NCBI GenBank assembly: GCA_050084515.1
Contig: CM114274.1
Span: 28,086,001 to 28,150,000 of the forward strand
Direction of reading: 5' to 3'
Origin: Blasia pusilla
Taxonomy: Eukaryota > Marchantiophyta > Marchantiopsida > Blasiales
Length of the DNA stretch: 64,000 nt
The notes beneath the pieces were generated by a model, which saw only the letters and a list, made by a program, of their open reading frames with translations, had not been told where the DNA came from and searched no databases. The position numbers and the translations under genes were made by a program. Shown here piece by piece: positions 51,115-62,479 of the stretch. Numbering within the stretch: position 1 is the first letter of the stretch; every line of letters begins with the position of its first letter.

Positions 51115-52378
51115 TGTCGTATAGTAAAATCAACCAGTGTGTAAACTCCTTCGTCATTAAGTGTTAGATAGAGTTTCATTAGTATTAAGTAAATTGGCTT
51201 AGAAAAAGAGATTCTTATGTTTATGGTGCCTCTTTTATGCGGGCCCAACTTTAGGAAAAGGAGGTAATAAATAAAAGATGACTTTATAAAAGTAAAGTAG
51301 TTGCTTTAATGAAAAGCAAAAGTAGTCTTGGTTGGTGGCTAGGTTAGTTGGGGTAATTTGGAAAATATCATGTGGATAAAAGAAGATATTTTGGAAGAGA
51401 TAAGAGGAAATCTACTTGTGTCAAAATGTGATTGGCTAAGCCTTGAGAAGAAGCCATGTGGCACAAGATAAGATAAGCTCTATTTAGTACTCTTGTGGAT
51501 CCCTTGTGAGTATATAAAGAGGAGGGACCTTCAAGGGTTCATCACCTTCTATTCCACATCTTGAGTCTCTCGTGTCTCTCTTGAGTGTATGGCTTTGGGA
51601 TTGCTTGCTCTTCCAATGAGAGTGGATCACCCCTCTTGGGAGAGTAAGTAATTTGATCATGGTCTATTCTTGAGAGGTTTCTAGAGTGTGTGTGTGTGTG
51701 TGTGTGGGGGGATGAGAGGTTTGTCACCGTAGAGGAGTTTAGTCATACTAAAATAGCGGATGTTTTGGCTTGTTACTTTCCCAATGAGAGTGGATTACCC
51801 TCTTGGGAGAATAACTCCGCCAAAACCCATTCTTGAGGAGAGTAGAAATGTCATCAAGCATGGATAGGGGTGGAGCACGAGTTGCCCGACTTTCCTTTCC
51901 TCAATCCTTACCATGTCAAGGTACTCTTTGTAGATAGCCTTTGGTTCACTCGCTATTTAGTTTATCACTTTGGGGAGGCGTTCATGAACCAGGTCATGCA
52001 ATCTCCAACTCGGTGATTCTTCCTATCGTCACATATGGAAGGACATGGGATTGTACTTTGTATGTCCTTATATAGCAATCCATGGATGTCAATAGGCCTG
52101 GTCAAGTAGGGTTTAACACTAGTTGTGCTATCTTCCTCGTGTACAAACGTAAAATAGTTTATAGGGATTTTATAGTTAGGAATTTCGGGTCCGATGTTAC
52201 TGAAGAAGTGATCGCCTCGGCACTTCCATTTGTGATACTGTCGTGAGAGAATGGAGAGTGTACATCATAATTTTGTATTGAAAAGGAGAACTTATTAGAG
52301 AGTTCACCTTGCATCGACCGCATCTACCGCATGACTAGAAGGCCCGCCCTTGCTCGAAGAAAGATTCTCGACACGACA
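51115..52378 (+). repeat. 5' LTR of element B (1264 bp)
   Basis: TGTCG at the start and CGACA at the end form a 5-base inverted repeat. It pairs with 58245-59498, with only scattered substitutions and small indels, for example a 4-base difference near 51644. A GT-repeat lies at 51688-51706. Confidence 0.95.
51511..51519 (+). promoter_or_regulatory. TATA box of the element B LTR
   Basis: TATATAAAG, conserved in the 3' LTR at 58642-58650, in a position suitable for the U3/R boundary about 30 bases downstream. Confidence 0.7.
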
Positions 52379-52380
52379 AA

Positions 52381-52395
52381 TGGTGCTTCGAGAGC
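52381..52395 (+). other. Probable primer-binding site of element B
   Basis: TGGTGCTTCGAGAGC begins two bases after the LTR end. It starts TGG as most tRNA-complementary PBSs do, and resembles PBSs of other plant Ty3 elements. The tRNA species was not determined. Confidence 0.6.
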
Positions 52396-52411
52396 TCTTT
52401 GAGGCGGTAGT

Positions 52412-53430
52412 TTGTGTTTGCAAGTTGAGTCGTATCAAGATGACTACTTTTGGGAGTACTTCATCAATGGGGAACCGAGGGAGCTGAGGATCTTCTCGAA
52501 CTTTGACAACATTGTTGAGCCAACAAGGAGGAGTTCACATCGGAGAGCAAAGATCAACAAGGGCTCTCAAGCGATTGTGAAGAAGTTGGGGAGATTTGAT
52601 GGCGGGAACATCACCAAGTATGTTCGAGAATGCGTTTGTGAGATGGAGGTAAACCGTGTACCGAAGGTGATATGGTGTCAAGTTTTGAGTTAGTAATACC
52701 GGAGAGATCCGTAGTCAAGTAAAGAAGTTGAGAGCGAGAAAATCCAACCTCATGGGAGGAGTACGAATTGATTGCTAAAAGGAGAATTCTTCGATGATGA
52801 TGTGGATCGGGTGACTAAGAGGAGTTTTCTAGAATGGATAGAGCAACGTCCAGGAAGGGAATGACTCCAAATGAATTGTTGCGAGAGTTTGAGAAGCGGT
52901 TTTTTCAATTTTTTCTCCTTCCGAAAGGCAACTCTAGACTTGAGGAAAACCGAGTTATTCCTTGAGGCGGTAGATGAGAATTTGGAGGACAAGCTTTTCA
53001 TAATGTTGGCGGACAAGAATGAAGAAGGAGGTGTCAACACTAATTGGAAGAAAGTGGAAGAAGTCATTGCTATCCTCACAAAGCAAAGTCAAGTAGAGGT
53101 AGAACCAAGAAGTATTCAATTCGAGGTACCAATTTCAAATCCATTGCCTAAGCCCATGCCTGCAAAGCTTGAAGATTCTACCATTGATGAGTTGGTGAAA
53201 GGTTTGAGAGAGTTGAGAGTAGAAATGGTGAGCTTAAACTTCATAGAGTCCTAGTGTTGGTGCTCCTTCAACAAGTAAGAACTTTGTGAGAAGATGTATA
53301 TGGTGTGATAGTGTTGAGCATCAACGTCGAGAATGTGAGGAATTTTCAGAAGCTCTTAGAAATGGAATAGTAAACTTCAAAGATGGGAAGATTCATTCAA
53401 CGCAAACCTGGTATGCCGTTGAATACCAAC
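52412..53430 (+). pseudogene. Element B gag with CCHC knuckle
   Basis: Frames at 52412-52693 and 52871-53254 carry gag-like sequence (LGRFDGGNITKYVRECVCEM; TPNELLREFEKRFF), then a perfect C-x2-C-x4-H-x4-C knuckle CIWCDSVEHQRREC at 53295-53336. Stops near 52693 and several shifts break it. Gag would bind and package RNA in the particle. Confidence 0.75.
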
Positions 53431-53997
53431 TTTGGTAGAGGAGGTATGAAAGGCTTAGTGAGAAGTCAAGTAGGAGTTGCCACTACGACATTAGATTCGA
53501 TACCTTTGTAGTAAAAATTGAAGCGCTCTTCTTATATCAGAGCTAAAAAGTGAATCATTAGAATTTCCTCGAGAAGTTATGATACGAGGGGCGAGACTAT
53601 CCGTCATCTGACTGGATGGGATGATCCTGTGGAAGCTGGGTGTGTTAAAGCATACCTAGCACAAGAGAAACATGTGAGTTGGCAAGATGCTAGTGTGGAG
53701 GAGAAGAGGAGACGCGACAATGATGGTGTTGATGTTGAGGAAGCCGCAAGAAGAGCAAGGACCTTAAGAAGAAAAGGACAACCGGAGGCGTGACCATCAA
53801 GAGAAGAAGGACCTTCCACATCTGAATGTGAGGGATTCTCATGTCAAAGAAGCGAGGGACCAAGGAGAACGAATTGAGGTCTAAAGGAAGACCAAGGGTA
53901 AGACTCCTACATACAAGTTGCAGTCTGATATCGAGACAAGCACGAATTTAAAGGAGATTCTTGAGGAGAGGATTTTGGATGCGAAATAGAGTTTTCT

Positions 53998-54639
53998 TTG
54001 AGGGAAGTCTTGGGCATAGCCAAACGTGACTTTCATGAGTTGATCATAGATGTGATCAAAAGGAAGAGGCAGATGACTGCAGATATGATGATGGTGAGAG
54101 CTTTGGATACTGACATCACAGAAGAAGAAGATGAAGAGCTTTGCCAAGTGTTTGGACAAAAGCTTGACTTACGGGAAAAAGAGGCGAGAGTAGGAGGAGC
54201 CTTGACAGAACAAGGTGAAGAAAGGCATAATGGTGGACACTATTCTCGATCATATTGGGCGCGTGCAACGACGGAGGCTAGAGTTCGACTTGGCTCTCTT
54301 CAAGAGTCAGTTTTGGCTCTCGTTGATCATGGTTCGGAGATCAACATCATGTCGCGAAGTGTGTATGACAAAGGGATGTGGCCAATTGATACAGGGCATG
54401 GATGGGTACTACGAGCGGCTAACAACCAAAAAGGTGAACTCTATGGTGCTTGTCCATCCGTCAAAACTCGTATCGGAGATGTGTTGATTGAGCAAAATTT
54501 CTTTGTTCAGAATGGAGCCGCTTATCTTGTGATTTTGGGCAACCTTACATCACAAAGATCTAGAATGGAGACCAAAGTCATGGATGATGGGTCTCATTAT
54601 GCCCGTATTAGAAGATGGTTCAATTCCTTACTGCATTGA
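53998..54639 (+). pseudogene. Element B retropepsin-like protease region
   Basis: An open frame of about 213 codons contains ALVDHGSEINIMSRSVYDKG, with the catalytic Asp at 54324-54326 followed by His-Gly where Ser/Thr-Gly is usual. GDVLIEQNFFVQ and YLVILGNL follow, as in Ty3 proteases. Upstream residues are Arg/Lys/Glu-rich. Uncommon DHG triad: variant of this lineage or a substitution. Confidence 0.7.
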
Positions 54640-55184
54640 ATAGGTCATGAAAGGAATAGAGAGAAGTTGAGAGATGGTCCTATGAAGGTAGAGAAAGAGT
54701 TTTGATTTTTAGTTAGCACTCCTATAGAGCGGGAATATGGGGTGCAGAGAAAAGAAAGAGTCTTCCGCTATTAGAGGGGGAAGAATCATATATGTTTAGG
54801 TGTGGGTTTTCTCAATATTTTTCTTCGTAGTCTAATAGATTCCAAATGATGAAAGAAATGAATGAAAAGAAAAGACGCGTTTTATAAAAAAAAAAAAAGG
54901 AGGGTTTGTTAAAATGTGAGGGTGTTCTATTAGATGAAGAGTTCATTAGTGGGATGTATGAAGAAGAGAGTTTTGGAGATAGTCTTGAAGAGGTGAGATG
55001 AGATGAACAGATTCGGCTGGATAGAAGTGTGATTGCAATTCACTCGCGTGAGTTGCATGAAGAGATATCAAGGTTCATGGAAGGAGAAAATGAATATGAA
55101 TCTACGGAGAAGGAAGCGGATGGGCACGGGTTTGAGTTTTGAACATCCCATGGAGGCACAAGTGCACACAAAATACAAGACAAA

Positions 55185-56720
55185 GTGGTCAGGAAGGTGA
55201 AACCAATGGCTACTCAACTACCAGAGGGTTGTGGGAGACAAGTAGAACGTGCATCAATGGAGCCAAGTCTGCGGGATGTCAAGAAGATAGGACACAAGTT
55301 CATAGAGGAGACGCTAGATCGTCTGCAAATCGGAGGGGGTGAGTTTCTCACAGAAATTGAAAGAAAATGCTTTTGGGAGATGTTAAGGAGACATGGTAAG
55401 GCTTTCTCTTTTACTACACAAGAAATTGGTTGTGTAGACACGAGTGTGGTGGCATCGATGGTAATTTTCACAGTTCCACATGTGCCTTGGGATTTGAAAC
55501 CCATACCAATACCACGAGCTATGATTCCCAAGCTGATTGAGTTATTGAAGGAGAAGATGCAGATGGGTATCTTAGAGCCATCTATGGGGCCTTACTCGAG
55601 TCGATGGTTCACTGTGCCGAAGAAATCAAGAGCTCTCCGGTTCATTCAAGATATGCAACCGGAAAATAAGATAACCATTCGAAATATGGGAGCAGGGCCT
55701 AGAATAGATGAAGTCATAGAAGCTTTTGCAGCCCGTGCTATCTATTCTATAGGAGATTTGCACTCGGGATATGATCAATTATAATTAGCTACAGAGAGTA
55801 GAGATATTACCACTATGCACTCCACTTGGGCTTGTAAGAATGTGCACATTATCTCAAGGAGCAACAAATGATCGCTCACATGCGAGTGCAATGAATAAGA
55901 TCTTGAGAGTTCATTCTGAGAAAACCATTCCTTTTGTAGATGATATCTCTATAAAGGGGTGTGCAATAGAAGATAGGATTGAGAGGGTTGTGAAAGATGG
56001 GTGTAGAAAGTTTGTGTGATCATATTCGAGATATGGATATGATCCTAACAAGACTAGAAGAGGTCAATCTTACTCTTCTGGAGAAAAGTGTAGCTTTGGG
56101 GTTCCTCGGATCGTGGTAGTGGGTCATCTTTGTGGAGAGTTTGGCGAAAACCAAATCCAGCAAAGTTGATGTCATTGGGAGGATACGAGAATGCTAAAAA
56201 CGTCACCGAAGTGAGAAGGTTTTTAGGAGCTTGTGTGTTCTATCGGTGTGGATTCCTCATTTTGGCCACATATCTGATCCTTTGTATGAGTTGTTGAGAA
56301 AGAAGAAGAAGTTCACTTGGGAGAAGAAGCAAAGAGACAAAAGACAATGATTGATTGAAGGAGGCATTGAAGTCGCCACCGGTTCTCGACAAATGAGCTT
56401 GAATGCGGACGACCTATTATCATCACAAGGTGGACACTAGCCCTATTGCTATCGGATGGGCAGTAGGGCAGGATGACGCGGAAGGAAGAAGATTTGCGAC
56501 AAGGTTTGGAGCTCATACACTTACGGAACGATGAAAGCTGAGAAGGAGTATCTTATGGGAGCCTATGTATTGCTTGAGGTTGATTGTCTACCTTTGTTAG
56601 GTATGATTATGAATTGTACGACTCAGATATAGCCATGACGTTGGATAGCCTACATTAGGTCCTTGAATCCACAATTGAAGCATATAGTGGGAAAGAGAAC
56701 TCAGATGGTGACATGTTGTC
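55185..56720 (+). pseudogene. Element B RT and RNase H
   Basis: RT: IPKLIELLKEKMQMGILEPS, PYSSRWFTVPKKSRALRFIQ, AIYSIGDLHSGYDQL (to 55784), then after a stop and shift the catalytic region PFVDDISIKG near 55930-55958. RNase H: SPIAIGWAVGQDDAEGRRFA (about 56440-56510), then LKHIVGKENSDGDMLSE (56670-56720). Several frames are needed. The FVDD variant of the YxDD box is common in Ty3 elements. Confidence 0.88.
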
Positions 56721-56999
56721 AGAGCTAGATTTAGTCAAGAAGAAGTGATATGGAGGCAATGAGATAGATGAGGATGATGCACATGTGTGGCAAGTGTTAT
56801 CTCAAGAACGAGGTGGCATAGAGGATGTTCTAGCCTTCAAAAGAGGATTTGTATGAGGTCAAAGGTTAAAAGAAATTGGATGCTATTTAAGCACTCTGCA
56901 AAGAGATGGAGGATGGACATGAAAAAAGTTCTTCAAGGAGATTCGGCACAAGGCGTATGGCTATCTACTACAAGATGGATATCTTTGGAAAAGGCCAAA

Positions 57000-58160
57000 G
57001 AGGAAAGATGGAATGCCCTTGAGGGTGGTGGATGACAATGGGACAAAAATGGAAGTGCTCAAAGAATTCCCACAATTCTTTATGAAAGTCATGAGTCATA
57101 GAGGTTTGGGCAACTTTCACCAAGATAAAAGAGAGGTATTGGTGGAAAGGCCTATATAAGGATGTTGAGAGATATGTTGGGTCGTGTCTTGATTATCAGT
57201 TTCAATAAAAAATCAGAGTGAGAGATGGACTTAAACCCACGTTTCCTTTGTCTATTCATCATCAATGGGTTATAGATCTAGTTGCTATGCCACTAGGTCT
57301 TTGGGAATCGTTACTGGTCCTAAGACGAGAAGAGTTGTCTAACTTTGTAGAAGGGAGGGCTTTTACGGGCTAAAACAATGAGCCTATATGTCGTTTTATT
57401 CTAGAGGATATTGTTGCTAGATATGGGAGTGTCGGGAGAATCCGTGTAGATAGAGGTGAGTTGAATGCGGAGGAAGCACGAGAGTTCTTGGGAGATATGG
57501 AGTCGATTGAGATTAACAACCTCCATGAATCCGGAGGCAAACGGCAAGAGCGAAAGGGGACATCCGCCAATCATTCAAGCATTGGTAAAGGCGTGTGGAG
57601 ATCGTTATGGTGATTGGCCTAGATTACTTCCATTTGCTTTATGGGCGATAAAACCACTCACAAAGACCGTTCATGAGGTTCATGCCTCTGAGTTGATGAC
57701 AGGTCAAAAGCCGATAATGCCAATAGAAGAGATATACCCACTTGGATGGGTTTGTGGGAAGACAGGCTCAATAGGGAAGAGCTCCTAGCACTTGAATCAC
57801 GGCTAGCTAAAGCGGCGGGGAAGAAGAGGATATTGCGAAGCGTTAGTCGAGAATGAAGGAAGCAAGGTTGAAAAATAAAGGCGCCGACAAAACTCATCGA
57901 CTTCGGAAGGAGCCGATAAGAGAAGGAGATTGGGTCTTGGTGCACGACAATTTGCCTTGACCTTGACGCATAGTACAATTAAGAAGTTTGCACGCGTCGT
58001 TGGTTTGGTCCATATGTTATAGTCTTTGCTTTTGACAATGCCACTTACAAACTACGTGAATTAGATGGAACAATTCTCAAGCTGCCCATTCGAGGGAAAA
58101 AAGGGTCAAAATTTTCCGTAGACGTGAAGGATTTCTTGATTTCCATTGAATCTGTCTAGA
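57000..58160 (+). pseudogene. Element B integrase with GPY/F module
   Basis: Core-domain blocks: SIHHQWVIDLVAMP (about 57250-57292), RFILEDIVARYGSVGRIRVD and NPEANGKSERGHPPIIQALV (57520-57590), then LPFALWAIKPLTKTVHEVHA. The C-terminal GPY/F module reads FGPYVIVFAFDNATYKLREL followed by DGTILKLPIRG (58010-58100). Frame shifts at about 57.5 and 57.8 kb. Confidence 0.86.
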
Positions 58161-58244
58161 GGCACAACATAAGTAAGTCTATAGCAAGAAGTCTTGATGT
58201 TTTTGGGCACATACCTCAGGATGTGCAGGTTTGGAGGGGGTGAA

Positions 58245-59498
58245 TGTCATATAGTAAAATCAACCAGTGTGTAAACTCCTTCGTCATTAAGTGTTAGATA
58301 GAGTTTCATTAGTATTAAGTAAATTGGCTTAGAAAAAGGAGATTCTTATGTTTATGGTGCCTCTTTTATGCGGGTCCAACTTTAGGAAAAGGAGGTAATA
58401 AATAAAAGATGACTTTATAAAAGTAAAGTAGTTGCTTTAATGAAAAGCAAAAGTAGTCTTGGTTGGTGGCTAGGTTAGTTGGGGTAATTTGGAAAATATC
58501 ATGTGGATAAAAGAAGATATTTTGGAAGAGATAAGAGGAAATCTACTTGTGTCAAAATGTGATTGGCTAAGCCTTGAGAAGAAGCCATGTGGCACAAGAT
58601 AAGATAAGCTCTATTTCGTACTCTTGTGGATCCCTTGTGAGTATATAAAGAGGAGGGACCTTCAAGGGTTCATCACCTTCTATTCCACATCTTGAGTCTC
58701 TCGTGTCTCTCTTGAGTGTATGGCTTTGGGATTGCTTGCTCTTCCAATGAGAGTGGATCACCCCTCTTGGGAGAGTAACTTGATCATGGTCTATTCTTCG
58801 AGAGGTTTCTAGAGTGTGGTGTGTGTGTGTGTGGGGGGGATGAGAGGTTTGTCACCGTAGAGGAGTTTAGTCATATTAAAATAGCGGATGTTTTGGCTTG
58901 TTACTTTCCCAATGAGAGTGGATTACCCCTCTTGGGAGAATAACTCCGCCAAAACCCATTCTTGAGGAGAGTAGAGAATGTCTCTCAAGCATGGATAGGG
59001 GTGGAGCACTGAGTGTGAGACTTTCCTTTCCTCAATCCTTACCATGTCAAGGTACTCTTTGTAGATAGTCACTGGTTCACTCGCTATTTAGTTTATCACT
59101 TTGGGAGGCGTTCATGAACCAGTCATGCAATCTCAACTCCGGTGATTCTTCCTATCGTCACATATGGAAGGACATGGGATTGTACTTTGTTTGTCCTTAT
59201 ATAGCGATCCATGGATGTCAATAGGCCTGGTCAAGTAGGGTTTAACACTAGTTGTGCTATCTTCCTCGTGTACAAACGTAAAATAGTTTATAGGGATTTT
59301 ATAGTTAGGAATTTGGGGTCCGATGTTACAAAGAAGTGATCGCCTCGGCACTTCCATTTGTGATACTGTCGTGAGAGAATGGAGAATGTACATCATAATT
59401 TTGTATTGAAAAAGGAGAACTTATTAGAGAGTTCACCTTGCATCGACCGCATCTAGGTGCTAGAAGGCCCATCTCGAAGAAAGATTCTCATTACGACA
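58245..59498 (+). repeat. 3' LTR of element B
   Basis: Starts TGTCATATAG after a purine-rich GTTTGGAGGGGGTGAA (probable PPT, 58230-58244). Matches 51115-52378 throughout, ending TTACGACA. TATA box at 58642. Confidence 0.95.
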
Positions 59499-59645
59499 AA
59501 TGGTGCTTCCATGAGAGCTCTTTGAGGCGGTAGTTTGTGTTTGCAAGTTGGAGTCGTATCAAGATGACTACTTTTGGGAGTACTTCATCAATGGGAACTG
59601 AGGGAGCTGAGGAACTGAGGGAGCTGAAAGATTCTCGACACGACA
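59499..59645 (+). repeat. Aberrant tail of element B: duplicated PBS/leader plus LTR end
   Basis: After the 3' LTR the sequence repeats the PBS and leader of B (compare 52379-52485: TGGTGCTTC, GCTCTTTGAGGCGGTAGTTT, AAGATGACTACTTTTGGGAG), then GGGAGCTGA twice, and closes with AAGATTCTCGACACGACA, which is the true LTR terminus. The target duplication GCGT follows directly. Confidence 0.9.
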
Positions 59646-60370
59646 GCGTAGGGCGAGATAGTATCGAAGCCTTAAAGGGGTCTTGTACTTACCTATTTTG
59701 AGAGGTCATATGAGATCTGCTCTTAGAAGGTGACCTACGAGTGTAGGTCACCCTTCCCTTTATGAGGAGTGGAAACCTTTGAGAGCTTGACCTTCCCATC
59801 CATGTATGGCTCCACTTGGACCTATAGGGCCGTGGGTTAGTTGGTAGTTGGTCTCATGAGGGGACCACATGTGTAGTTGTTAGGGAGCTAGTATGGATGT
59901 GCTACAGGTTGGTAGTGACTTGCTAGGAGGGAGGTGACCTATGTGTACAGGTCACCCATGGAGGTGCCCAGGGGGTATACCTCAAATGAGTCTGATTTGG
60001 AGCTCATCTCCTTAGGATTGCAGACCCTTGTTGGGTACCGTGATACATTGCGACGTGCATGTATAGAGCCTGGATTCTCTCTGGAAGAGTGGGCTAGGAG
60101 TGATCAATAAAGAGATCAGATATTTTGGGAATCTTTGTGTAGACTTTCTCTTGCTATTACACCAGTGCGTATCTGAATCATGAGTATGGGTGTTTGGATG
60201 AAGCACGGTTGATTGCAGATTTCATCAGAGTTTACACTGCGTATTCAAATTTATGGGGGTTGTTCAGTCGTTCTTGTGTAGAGATGTTAGGATTCATAGC
60301 TAGATGGATCTTAGACATGTGTGTGCATAACAGCCGATGTATATTGGCTACGATGTATATTCGCACGACA
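59646..60370 (+). repeat. Right piece of the 3' LTR of A
   Basis: Continues A's LTR from the GCGT duplication: TAGGGCGAGATAG, GGTGACCTACGAGTGTAGGTC, TTACACCAGTGCGTATCTGA, then the terminal 115 bases ending TCGCACGACA. TSD ACTC follows. It has a 45-base GGAAGAGTGGGCTAGGAGTG insertion not present in the 5' LTR. Confidence 0.9.
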
Positions 60371-60374
60371 ACTC

Positions 60375-60907
60375 TCTCAAGAAATATAGAACATAATATC
60401 CCGCACTTCATCGTGAGTGGGTATCCTCTCACCCCCAAGTGGACAACATGCCAAATGCAAACCAAGTGGATCCAGACTCTAGCGATACTTGCAATATATC
60501 GAACCAACCATCGATGGTGGGGGAGGCCTAGTCAGAACCGCATCGCTATAGTGTAGGTAAGTGGTGCGATGGGAAAGCCGGGATGAGGGAGCAAGCCCCC
60601 ATTGACAAGCCTACCCCCTTTCCTAAGCAAGAGCGAATACGGGCCCAAACCTCCATGGGGATATTCCCATCGACATTTTAGATCTGACCATTGCTCAAAG
60701 TGGACTTCCATCAAAGATGGTGTAAGGAGTCCCAAAGACTCTCTCACCAATTTTTCACTGAATTCATGGAAGACCACCTTGGTGAGTCATCATGATTCCG
60801 ATGACTATTGCATCATACACAACATGACTTATGGGTGCACCCTTTAGGACCGTGGTCACACAGATTGGAAATGTGAAATGCAGATGGATTGGAACCATTG
60901 AATGCCG
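60375..60907. other. Flank of element A, no supportable gene
   Basis: Right-hand flank of A. The minus-strand frame 60532-60777 (SEKLVRESLGLLTPSLMEVH, CRWEYPHGGLGPYSLLLRKG) looks protein-like and lies on the side where the 40.5-41.1 kb relic should continue, but the frames do not join cleanly and no domain is recognised. Confidence 0.35.
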
Positions 60908-60916
60908 GATATTCCC

Positions 60917-61217
60917 CAAGGTTGCATGTGGACAAAGTCCATGTCCGTGGACTTATGTCCGTCCTATGGAAGGACTTGTCCGTATGGGCCCCACCTTTCC
61001 CTTCTTTCTCATTCCCTTTACTTGCCTTTGTGTTCCATACTCCCCCATTTCTTCCTCCCTCCACCTCCACCCCTTCCTCCCTCATTGCTCCTCTCATCCT
61101 TGCCTTGCCTTCCATCATGGACTAAAAGTGTGGGTCCCACTTCTTGGAACCCATGCCCGTGGACTTGTCCAGACTTGTCCATCCTAAGGAAAGACTTGTC
61201 CGTTTTTGTGCAACCAT
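60917..61217 (+). mobile_element. MULE-type MITE, copy 3, perfect 9-bp TSD
   Basis: Starts CAAGGTTGCATGTGG, ends GTGCAACCAT, flanked by identical 9-mers GATATTCCC (60908-60916 and 61218-61226). Closely similar to 15581-15859. An extra CCGTGGACTTGTCCAGACTT near the 3' end explains its greater length. Non-coding. Confidence 0.92.
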
Positions 61218-61226
61218 GATATTCCC

Positions 61227-62240
61227 TGTGAATACACACACCGCTTTGGCCCTATGCGCACCCTTTGAGCACTAGTAATTGATTATATCTTTGGTTACTT
61301 GCGTACTGCGACGTGCAAAAAAACAGTCACACGGTCCCACTATCAGGACCTCTAAATCACACATCTCTCAAAATAGTGCGACACAATCAAGTGCTCCAAA
61401 TTCGATCTCCCCCTTATGTAATGCTTCATCCAGACCGTTCTTTGGAAAGTGATGACCTCCTTGTCAATTGAAGCATGAAAAGTGATGAGTTCACCTGATC
61501 CACTCAATAGCTCACAATCGAATGTGTTACTCTCTCTCCTCGATTTTGAAATTTCACGTCCTTTTTTGAAAGTTCACGTTCAGATTCTTGCATTCATTCT
61601 TAAACATCTAGTGTTTCTTGCGAACAACTCCTCCCAATCTACTTTTTGGGAGGTTATGGATCCGTATCTTGAAACTCCTAACCTTTCCGCTTAGGGAGAA
61701 GAGATTGGAAGGCTACAAAATCAATTCGGGGATGATTGTGTTCGCTTTTCCCCATACGGCGATGTTGTGGAAAGCTAGAAACTCGGCCCTACTCCCCTTG
61801 CAACCATGCTACAGAATGGAATGAATATCCACGGAAAAGTTTTGACACACGTCAAATTTTGATTTCCCCAATTCGTCTCTTGTTGCACATGATTCATCGT
61901 TGCTACGAGGAAGATATCAATTATATGTGAAAATATACTATAAACATTTATAAACAAGATCAGAAAAAGATAATGGAAAGTACGAGTAGTTTGACTAATT
62001 GGAACAAAAGGAAATAATCATTAGGGAATGTGTTTGTTAGCACATATCACTAGTATAGCACCTTCCTTCCTCCTCCACATGGGTACTCTAGCATGTTCTA
62101 TCCGAAAGGATAATACATCTTATTCAGCCATGCGTGAGAGTCGTATGGTATAGTTTGGCATATAATCTAAACTATAATGTGAGGAGTAATCCCGGATTCC
62201 CGGCCAACAGAAATGAACTTTAAGCGTCATGCCAAAGAGG
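61227..62240. other. Intergenic, no gene seen
   Basis: Several frames of 60-70 codons on both strands but none with domain evidence. No terminal repeats noticed. Confidence 0.5.
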
Positions 62241-62241
62241 C

Positions 62242-62476
62242 TTCTGCAAGGGCAAAGTCCATGTTTGTAGGCTTACGTCCGTCCTATGGAAAGACCTGTC
62301 CATTTGAGCCCAACACCCCTCAACTCACACCTGGATCTCGTGCTTGCGTGCCGCCTCCTACCCCTACCTGCGCTCTGCCTCCCACCACAAGCAATGAGTA
62401 CGGGTCCCACCTCTTGAAATTCATGTCTACGGGCATGTGTGTCCTAAGGACAAACTTCTCCTTTTGTCCAACCATA
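62242..62476 (+). mobile_element. MULE-type MITE, degenerate copy
   Basis: Shares GGCAAAGTCCATG, ACGTCCGTCCTATGGAAAGA, GGGTCCCACCTCTTG and a TCCAACCAT end with the family. Termini and target duplication are eroded. Confidence 0.6.
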
Positions 62477-62479
62477 GCA

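Larger units (their letters stand above)
51115..59645 (+). mobile_element. Ty3/gypsy element B, nested in the 3' LTR of A
   Basis: Starts TGTCGTATAG, ends CACGACA, with target duplication GCGT (51111-51114 and 59646-59649). The uninterrupted target sequence is visible in A's 5' LTR at 41084-41098, confirming the junction. Contents: LTR (1264 bp), PBS, gag with zinc knuckle, protease, RT, RNase H, integrase with GPY module, G-rich PPT, LTR and an aberrant 147-base tail. No methyltransferase. LTRs are very alike, yet the coding frames are broken. Confidence 0.95.
41077..60370 (+). mobile_element. Ty3/gypsy element A carrying a DNA methyltransferase; contains nested element B
   Basis: LTR retrotransposon starting TGTCATGGTAGATG and ending TCGCACGACA, flanked by the 4-base duplication ACTC (41073-41076 and 60371-60374). 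Order: 5' LTR, long leader, gag, methyltransferase, RT, RNase H, integrase, 3' LTR. RT before integrase makes it Ty3/gypsy. Without element B (51115-59645) and its target duplication it is about 10.8 kb. Coding regions have many stops and frameshifts. No canonical primer-binding site was found after the 5' LTR, whose last 115 bases are missing. Confidence 0.93.
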
